The notes below the pieces were generated by a model. The model made no database searches, was not told where the DNA came from, and was given only the letters and a program-made list of their open reading frames with translations. Shown in pieces: positions 59,306-64,000 of a DNA stretch of 64,000 nucleotides. The position numbers were made by a program, and so were the translations under genes. Numbering within the stretch: the stretch's first letter is position 1; each line of letters starts with the position of its first letter. This stretch comes from Micromonospora sp. PLK6-60 (GTDB taxonomy: Bacteria > Actinomycetota > Actinomycetes > Mycobacteriales > Micromonosporaceae): contig NZ_JAIOAA010000010.1 of NCBI RefSeq assembly GCF_019890675.1, positions 124,001 to 188,000 of the forward strand, given 5' to 3'.

Positions 59306-60582
59306 GGCAGCTCCACCCGCACCAGCGTAGGGCCGCCGGGCGGACTGGCCAGCAACAGCCGGCCGTCGATCGCGGCGGCCCGGTCGGCGAGCCCGGTCAG
59401 GCCGCTGCCCCGGGCCGGGTCGGCGCCACCGTGGCCGTCGTCGGCGATCTCGACCACGAGACCGCCGCCGGAGCAGGTGAGCCGGACGTCCGCGCGGGTC
59501 GCGCCAGCATGCCGGGCGACGTTCGCCAGGCACTCCGCGACGACGAGGTAGGCGGTGGTCTCGACGACGTGGGGCAGGGGGTGGGGGAGGTCCGCGCGTA
59601 CGGTCACCGGGAGGCTCGCCTCCTCGGCCAGTTCCCGTACGGCGCCGGCCAGGCCGAGGTCGGTGAGACCCTGCGGACGGATGCCGTGCACCACCTGCCG
59701 CAGCAGGGACATCAGGGACCTGGCCTGGTCGTGTGCCACGGCGAGGGGTCGGGCCGCCGCCGATTCGGCGGGTACGTCCAGTCGGGCGAGCCCGAGGTGC
59801 AGGGTGAGGTTGGTAAGCCGGGGCTGGACCGCGTCGTGCAGGTCCCGCTCGATCCGTCGGCGTTCGGCCTCGTACGCGTTGACCAGGCGGGCCCGGGAGC
59901 GGGAGACCTCGCGCAACGCGGTGGCGTCGGCGGGCCGGCCGAGCAGCCGGCGGGCCAGCGCGGCCTGGCCGGCGGCGAGCCCGCCGAGGCCGTACCAGAG
60001 CACGGGCAGCAGCAGCGCCGCGAGCACGGCGAAGGGGACGGCCTCGGTGGGTGTCTCGACGGTCGCCCAGAGCAGGACGATCGGGTCGCTCCCGTCGGCG
60101 AGCCAGGGGCCGGCGACCACCAGCAGGTCGACGAGCACCAGCAGGGCGACCAACCAGTACGCCAGCGGCACGACGGCGCCCAGCAGGAAGGCGTAGCCGA
60201 CCTCCCGCCACGCCGCGCCGGTGCTGAACCGGGCCGCCCAGCCCCGCCGGTCGGGCGGTGGCAGCGGGCGGTCGTCCACGAGCCGCAGCCGCCGCCGCTC
60301 GACCGCCGCGACGGCCAGGCCGACCAGCGGCGCCGTCGCCAGGACGAAGACGACGGCGACGGTCAGGACCGCCACCAGCGCGACGGGCACCGCCTCGCCC
60401 CGCCGCACCCGGTTGACGACGGCGAGGAGGGGCGCTCCGGCGAGGGCCAGCCCGGCGGCGAGCACCCCGGCGATCGGCACCGTCGTCAGCAGGTAGACCA
60501 GCGCCCGCCACGGCCACCGGCCGAGCAGGTAACGGCGGCGCGGCAGGGCGGCGGCCAGATGGGTGGGTGGGGGTGGACTCAT
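59293..60582 (-). CDS. Sensor histidine kinase of the NarL/DesK type
   Basis: A 429-residue membrane kinase with about five or six N-terminal helices in two groups (about 25-95 and 140-215). Next is HisKA_3 (RRIERDLHDAVQPRLTNLTL, phosphoacceptor His near 250) and a HATPase domain (AECLANVARHAGAT, VEIADDGHGGADP, GSGLTGLADRAAAIDGRL). No extracellular sensor domain is apparent, so signals are probably sensed in the membrane. A TAGCGT box ends 7 nt before the ATG, suggesting a leaderless mRNA. Forms a pair with the overlapping response regulator. Confidence 0.9.
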   Translation of the reverse strand: MSPPPPTHLAAALPRRRYLLGRWPWRALVYLLTTVPIAGVLAAGLALAGAPLLAVVNRVRRGEAVPVALVAVLTVAVVFVLATAPLVGLAVAAVERRRLRLVDDRPLPPPDRRGWAARFSTGAAWREVGYAFLLGAVVPLAYWLVALLVLVDLLVVAGPWLADGSDPIVLLWATVETPTEAVPFAVLAALLLPVLWYGLGGLAAGQAALARRLLGRPADATALREVSRSRARLVNAYEAERRRIERDLHDAVQPRLTNLTLHLGLARLDVPAESAAARPLAVAHDQARSLMSLLRQVVHGIRPQGLTDLGLAGAVRELAEEASLPVTVRADLPHPLPHVVETTAYLVVAECLANVARHAGATRADVRLTCSGGGLVVEIADDGHGGADPARGSGLTGLADRAAAIDGRLLLASPPGGPTLVRVELPCRP

Positions 60583-60713
60583 GTCGCCGACGCTATTCGG
60601 GACGCCGGCGCCGGCCCAGCCGCCTGGGGCCACCGTGGTGGTGGGTCCAGCCCTACCCGGATCGTCGGTCCGGGCCCCGTGCGCCGGGCCGGCGGGCCGG
60701 TTGGACTGGCGGC

Positions 60714-61382
60714 ATGACCACCAATCGACTGGGCGGGCTGTGCTGGCTGCTCGCCGGCCCGCTGTTCCTCGCCGCGAACCTGGTGACCGGGTTGGGCTGG
60801 CGTCGCCCGCCGTACGACTGGACCCAGCACAACATCAGTGACCTCGGGAACGTGACCTGTGGCCGGTGGGACACCACCCGCCCGCGCGAGGTCTGCTCAC
60901 CCTGGCACCTGCTGCTGAACTCCGCCGCGGTGACCACCGGGATCCTGCTGGCGCTGGGGGTGCTGCTCGCCTGGTCGGCGCTGGGCCGAGGCACGGCGGT
61001 GCGGGTCACCCGCTGGCTGGTCCTCGGCGCCGCCGGCGGTTACCTCCTGGTCGGGCTCTTCCCGGCGGACGCGCACGAGAACGCCCACGTGCTCGGCGCC
61101 CTGCTGATCTTCGGGTCGGGAAACCTGGCCATGCCGGTGGCGGCCCTGGTCCGCCGGTCCGGGGAGGGTGACCCGGGAGGCGGCGGCGCCGCGCTCGCCG
61201 CGGTCCGCTGGGCCAGCGTCACCTTCGGCCTGCTGGGGCTGGTCGGTACCGCCCTGTTCCTGGCCCAGGTCGACCTGGGCTTCGGCGTGGGTGGCATGGA
61301 GCGGGTGGCGGTCTTCCCGCTGCTCGGTTGGGCCGCGATCGTCGGGGCGCGGCTGCTGCGCTCCGCCGACCGGTCCCGATGA
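60714..61382 (+). CDS. DUF998 family membrane protein
   Basis: A 222-residue protein with six predicted membrane helices. The DUF998 pattern is present: CWLLAGPLFLAANLV, the extracellular WTQHNISDLGN, and GLFPADAHENAHVLGALLIF. Function unknown. The kinase gene upstream is divergent (131 nt between starts), so the two may share regulation. No clear Shine-Dalgarno before the ATG. Confidence 0.85.
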   Translation: MTTNRLGGLCWLLAGPLFLAANLVTGLGWRRPPYDWTQHNISDLGNVTCGRWDTTRPREVCSPWHLLLNSAAVTTGILLALGVLLAWSALGRGTAVRVTRWLVLGAAGGYLLVGLFPADAHENAHVLGALLIFGSGNLAMPVAALVRRSGEGDPGGGGAALAAVRWASVTFGLLGLVGTALFLAQVDLGFGVGGMERVAVFPLLGWAAIVGARLLRSADRSR

Positions 61383-61503
61383 CCCCGGGCGCACGCCGCG
61401 CTGGGTCGCCCCGGCCCGGCGGTGTGGCCCCCGCGACGCGGCGCCATCGCACCTGGCGAACGGCCGCGGGCCGCGCCGCACGGGCGCACACCCCCGGCAA
61501 CGG

Positions 61504-61540
61504 CACCGGCGCCGCCCCCTGAGCGGGAGCGGCGCCGGTG
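61504..61540. terminator. Bidirectional stem-loop between the DUF998 gene and whiB
   Basis: Perfect 12-bp arms CACCGGCGCCGC (61504-61515) and GCGGCGCCGGTG (61529-61540), loop of 13 nt, in the middle of a convergent 176-nt gap that otherwise shows no gene. Confidence 0.7.
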
Positions 61541-61558
61541 GCGAAAGCTGGGTATCGG

Positions 61559-61963
61559 TCAGGCGACCTTGCGCTGGTCCGGGACGGTCTTGAGCTGGTC
61601 CGGGACGGTGGACTTGTGCGGCGAGCCGAGCCGCGCCTCCAGCCGGGCCACGTCGACCCGGGTCTGCCGGCGGTCGGCCAGGTCCTCCCAGCCGAGCGCG
61701 AGCAGCCGCAGCCGCTCGGACTCGCTGAACCCGCCCCACACGCCGTACGGCTCGCGCACGGCCAGGGCGTGGGCGGCGCACTCGGCGCGCACCGGGCAGG
61801 CCCGGCACACCGACTTGGCGCCCGACTCGCGGCGCAGCCGCGACGAACCCCGCTCGCCGTCCGGGTGGAAGAACTGGGCGCTGTCGCGACCCCGGCAGGC
61901 GCCGAGCCGCTGCCAGTCCCAGAGGTCGACGATAGGTCCGGGCAGTCTGCGTACGTTGGACAT
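61559..61963 (-). CDS. whiD: WhiB-family [4Fe-4S] transcription factor, WhiB3/WhiD type
   Basis: A 134-residue Wbl protein. Cluster ligands C23, C53, C56 and C62 (ACRGRDSAQFFHPDGERG, CRACPVRAEC) and the PYGVWGG beta-turn (about 74-80) are intact. The FFHPDGERG segment and the position next to groESL1 and guaB point to the WhiB3 (Mycobacterium) / WhiD (Streptomyces) branch. The C-terminal basic part that binds DNA is followed by an unusual tail with the near-repeat VPDQLKT-VPDQRK. ATG at 61963 is chosen with GGAGG about 9 nt upstream. Redox or NO-responsive and developmental roles are known for this family. Confidence 0.88.
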   Translation of the reverse strand: MSNVRRLPGPIVDLWDWQRLGACRGRDSAQFFHPDGERGSSRLRRESGAKSVCRACPVRAECAAHALAVREPYGVWGGFSESERLRLLALGWEDLADRRQTRVDVARLEARLGSPHKSTVPDQLKTVPDQRKVA

Positions 61964-62214
61964 CAGCACCCCTCCTCCCGCGCGGCACCGCGGAGATCTT
62001 GTGAACCGACCCGGGCGGCGGACCGCGCAGGCACACCGTTTCCGGCCTGGCAGGTCGGTACCCTGCCGATCCGCACCTCACACTTCTGTGATCCAAAAGG
62101 TTGGACAGTCTGCGGCATATGCCCCATCTGTCGGAAAAGTTCGGAGGATTGCCCGGAACCTCCTCCCGGAGCGACGCCCTCGTGTTCTGCTCTGTGGCGG
62201 AGAGGAGAGCTACT

Positions 62215-63033
62215 GTGCGTACGGTTCTCGTGTGCGTCCGGACACCGGTCGCGGCCCAGCATCTGACCTCCGCGGCGGCCCGGCTGGGGCTGTCCGCGGT
62301 GATCCGTACCGCCGTCTCCGATCCCGAGGTGATGCTGCGGCTGGCCGAGCGTCCGACCGACGTGGTGCTCGCCGACACGGCGCTCACCCGGCCGGACAGC
62401 GCCGGCTTCGTACGCCGGGTCCTGGCCCGCGCCCCGCAGGCCGCCGTGCTGCTGTTCGGGGCCGAGGAGTCGGAGGCCGCGACGGCCACGATGAACGCGG
62501 GCGCCCGCGGCCTGATCCAGGGGGCCGACCACGATCTGACCACCGCGGTGGCCAAGGCGCTCCTGCTGCTGCTCTCCGCGCCCGGCCGGCCGGCCCGGCC
62601 CCGGGTCACCGACCCGGCGCGGGACGCCGCCGCGGTGGGCGGGCCGGCCCGGTCCGGTACGCCCGCCCGGACCCCCGGCAAGCCCGGGCCGGCCTGGTCC
62701 GGCGGCCCCGCCGAGGCGACCGGGAACAGCCCGGCGATGGTGCCCGTGCAGCGCGGGGACGACGAGGTCGACCCCGCCGAGGAGGCGAACGGCGACGCGG
62801 GCGCGACCCCGCGCCCCGCCCCGGCCGACCGTTCCTCGGTCGGGCTGACCGAGCGGGAACTTCAGGTGCTGCTCGGCATGGCCGAGGGCAAGAGCAACGC
62901 CGAGATCGGCCGGGAGCTGTTCGTCTCGGAGGACACCGTCAAGACCCACGCCCGGCGGCTGTTCCGCAAGCTCGGCGCCCGCGACCGGGCGCACGCGGTG
63001 GCCGCCGGCTTCCGCGCCGGCCTGGTCGCCTGA
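62215..63033 (+). CDS. bldM: BldM-like LuxR-type regulator with a degenerate receiver and long linker
   Basis: A 272-residue regulator. The C-terminal 70 residues (LTERELQVLLGMAEGKSNAE, IGRELFVSEDTVKTHARRLF, DRAHAVAAGF) match Streptomyces BldM almost residue for residue from memory. The N-terminal receiver keeps Asp54 (VLADTAL) but residues 8-9, the acidic pair in BldM, are Val-Arg here (VLVCVRTP); the switch Ser/Thr and the conserved Lys are also missing. A Pro/Gly/Ala-rich linker of about 75 residues (about 125-200) has no counterpart in BldM. GTG start after GAGGAG. bldM lies near guaB in streptomycetes too. Confidence 0.8.
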   Translation: MRTVLVCVRTPVAAQHLTSAAARLGLSAVIRTAVSDPEVMLRLAERPTDVVLADTALTRPDSAGFVRRVLARAPQAAVLLFGAEESEAATATMNAGARGLIQGADHDLTTAVAKALLLLLSAPGRPARPRVTDPARDAAAVGGPARSGTPARTPGKPGPAWSGGPAEATGNSPAMVPVQRGDDEVDPAEEANGDAGATPRPAPADRSSVGLTERELQVLLGMAEGKSNAEIGRELFVSEDTVKTHARRLFRKLGARDRAHAVAAGFRAGLVA

Positions 63034-63155
63034 GCGCCGGTCGGGTCGGGGTCGGCGTGGTGGCCTGAGCGCCGGTCGGGTCGGGGTCGGCGTGGTGGCC
63101 TGAGCGCCGGTCGGGTCGGGGTCGGCGTGGTGGCCTGAGCGCCGGTCGGGTCGGT
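63029..63155. repeat. 35-bp tandem repeats after the bldM-like gene
   Basis: Three exact units and a partial fourth, starting at 63029, 63064, 63099 and 63134, each opening CCTGAGCGCCGGTCGGGTCG. The first unit contains the stop codon of the bldM-like gene, and each later unit repeats a near copy of its last codons (GGCGTGGTGGCCTGA). 35 is not a multiple of three, so frames are not kept. Confidence 0.92.
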
Positions 63156-63169
63156 GCCGGGCGAGCGGT

Positions 63170-63580
63170 TCAGCGCGCCGGGGGAGCGTCCTCGTCGGTG
63201 CCCTCGGTCAGGGTGTCGTGCACGCCGTCCGCGTAGCCCCGGGCGTAGTCCCAGGTCACGTAGTGGTCCGGATCCGGGTCGTAGGCCGGTTCGTGCACCC
63301 GGGGCCGGCCGGAGCTGAGCAGGTGGCGCAGGTTGCCGCGGAGCAGGTCCCAGTCGAAGTAGTGCGGCTCGCGGCAGTCCTCGCACTCGATCACCAGCCC
63401 GCGCACCCCGATCGGCGCCAGCAGGGCCTGGTAGATCTCCAGGTCGGCCAGGTCCTCCAGCACGTCCTGGCGCTCGACGTCGGTCAGCGGATCGAGCTCG
63501 CCGTCGTCGCCCGGGCCGTGCAGACCGGCCGCCGGGTCGGCGGGGTCGCCGTTGAACGGGTCCATGGGCTCGTCGTGCAC
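63170..63580 (-). CDS. DUF5319 family protein
   Basis: A 136-residue acidic protein: MDPFNGDPADPAA near the start, LEDLADLEIYQALLAPIGVR, a CxxC pair in IECEDCREPHYFDWDLLR (about 75-92) and HEPAYDPDPDHYVTWDYARG, matching actinobacterial DUF5319 (Rv3412 in M. tuberculosis, recalled to be of the same length and also next to guaB). The CxxC could bind metal. GTG at 63580 is chosen because a TACGGT box ends 6 nt upstream, implying leaderless translation; an ATG at 63565 is the alternative. Function unknown. Confidence 0.85.
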   Translation of the reverse strand: MHDEPMDPFNGDPADPAAGLHGPGDDGELDPLTDVERQDVLEDLADLEIYQALLAPIGVRGLVIECEDCREPHYFDWDLLRGNLRHLLSSGRPRVHEPAYDPDPDHYVTWDYARGYADGVHDTLTEGTDEDAPPAR

Positions 63581-63787
63581 CCCCTCACCGTAGTCCCAAC
63601 CCGCGGGCCAAGTCCGCCCCCGGGCCGGCGGGAATGCGTGCTCCGCCCCGCGCGACCCGCCCCGCCACCGGCGGAGGCGCCCCGGCCCGGTGAGTACGAT
63701 GAAGCCACGCGCCGTCACCCCGGCGTGCGCCGGTGCCCGCGCGCGCCGCCTCGCTGAAGCCCGTTCGAGCAGCTCAGGGGAGCAATC

Positions 63788-64000
63788 GTGGAGAATTCGC
63801 CCAGCACCGACCTGCCAGCCGGCACCGATCCCGGCGAGCTGGGCGGCCACCTGCCGGAGCTGCCGGCCGGCTCGGCACGGGTGGTGCCGCTCGGGCTGAC
63901 CTTCGACGACGTGCTGCTCCAGCCCGGCGAGTCGGACGTCGTGCCGAGCCGGGTGAACACCCGGACCAAGCTGACCCGCAACGTCGAGCTGACCATCCCG
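63788..64000 (+). CDS. guaB: IMP dehydrogenase, N-terminal part
   Basis: The frame from GTG at 63788 runs open to the window end (71 codons). After an acidic actinobacterial extension (about 32 residues) comes VVPLGLTFDDVLLQPGESDV, then RVNTRTKLTRNVELTIP. This is the start of the IMPDH barrel. AGGGGAG is 6 nt upstream. IMPDH oxidises IMP to XMP in guanine nucleotide synthesis. The CBS domains and catalytic Cys lie outside the window. Confidence 0.93.
   Translation, partial: MENSPSTDLPAGTDPGELGGHLPELPAGSARVVPLGLTFDDVLLQPGESDVVPSRVNTRTKLTRNVELTIP

Noticed and set aside
1..64000. tRNA, rRNA, insertion sequence or prophage genes
   Set aside because: No cloverleaf-like GTTCGA-containing segments with matching acceptor stems, no transposase or integrase motifs and no att-like direct repeats were seen.

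Overview
The window is very GC-rich, with GTG starts, four-base stop/start overlaps, WhiB, BldM-like and ROK regulators and Cvn-type GTPase remnants. This indicates a filamentous actinomycete, most probably of the Micromonosporaceae (Micromonospora-like). That genus-level call is inference from gene content and from a short GC-rich repeat family I associate with the group; no database search was possible. The gene order rplM-rpsI-glmM ... glmS ... nnr-alr-tsaE ... tsaB-rimI-tsaD ... groES-groEL1 ... whiB3/whiD ... DUF5319-guaB matches, from memory, the housekeeping block around Rv3410-Rv3443 of Mycobacterium tuberculosis. Here it is interrupted by several lineage-specific inserts.

Layout. 1-1.3 kb: tail of a CvnD-like GTPase and a secreted protein with two ferritin-like domains. 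1.3-12.4 kb: nitrate assimilation, with a minus-strand operon nasA, a flavoprotein electron-transfer subunit, nirB, nirD and an NnaR-type HemD/winged-helix co-regulator, preceded by a good GlnR box. The nitrate transporter narK follows on the other strand, and two toxin-antitoxin modules sit between the two halves. 12.5-15 kb: rplM, rpsI, glmM. 15-22.2 kb: an ABC export-type module of one ATPase flanked by two near-duplicate 940-residue permeases, controlled by a divergent PadR regulator. 22.3-28.6 kb: aminotransferase, MmpS-like membrane protein, glmS, a 41-bp repeat array and a DUF1023 hydrolase with a small EspC/WXG-like partner. 28.7-38 kb: acpS, nnr, alr, lipase-like hydrolase, tsaE, hicBA, ung, tsaB-rimI-tsaD, a small unknown and a DUF4142 protein. 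38.2-40.3 kb: ArsR-MFS operon with a tandem operator.

40.6-50.7 kb is the most distinctive accessory region: two complete CUT2 sugar ABC operons, each ending in its own ROK repressor, pointing at each other across a perfect 56-bp palindrome. The two operons carry the same 22-bp operator-like motif at the same distance from the first start codon, and the two ROK proteins have almost the same DNA-reading helix. I read this as a two-transporter regulon with shared or cross control.

50.9-54.4 kb: YbaK deacylase, an SDR-sugE-tetR operon and a methyltransferase gene that carries a 60-bp repeat element in frame. 54.5-64 kb: groESL1 with two CIRCE operators around a recognisable promoter, a membrane-anchored molybdopterin oxidoreductase, a NarL-type two-component system, a DUF998 protein, whiB3/whiD, a BldM-like regulator whose receiver has lost its acidic pocket, 35-bp repeats, a DUF5319 protein and the start of guaB. 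At least ten genes have a TANNNT box 6-8 nt before the start codon, suggesting leaderless transcripts. I saw no tRNA, rRNA, CRISPR array, insertion sequence or prophage.
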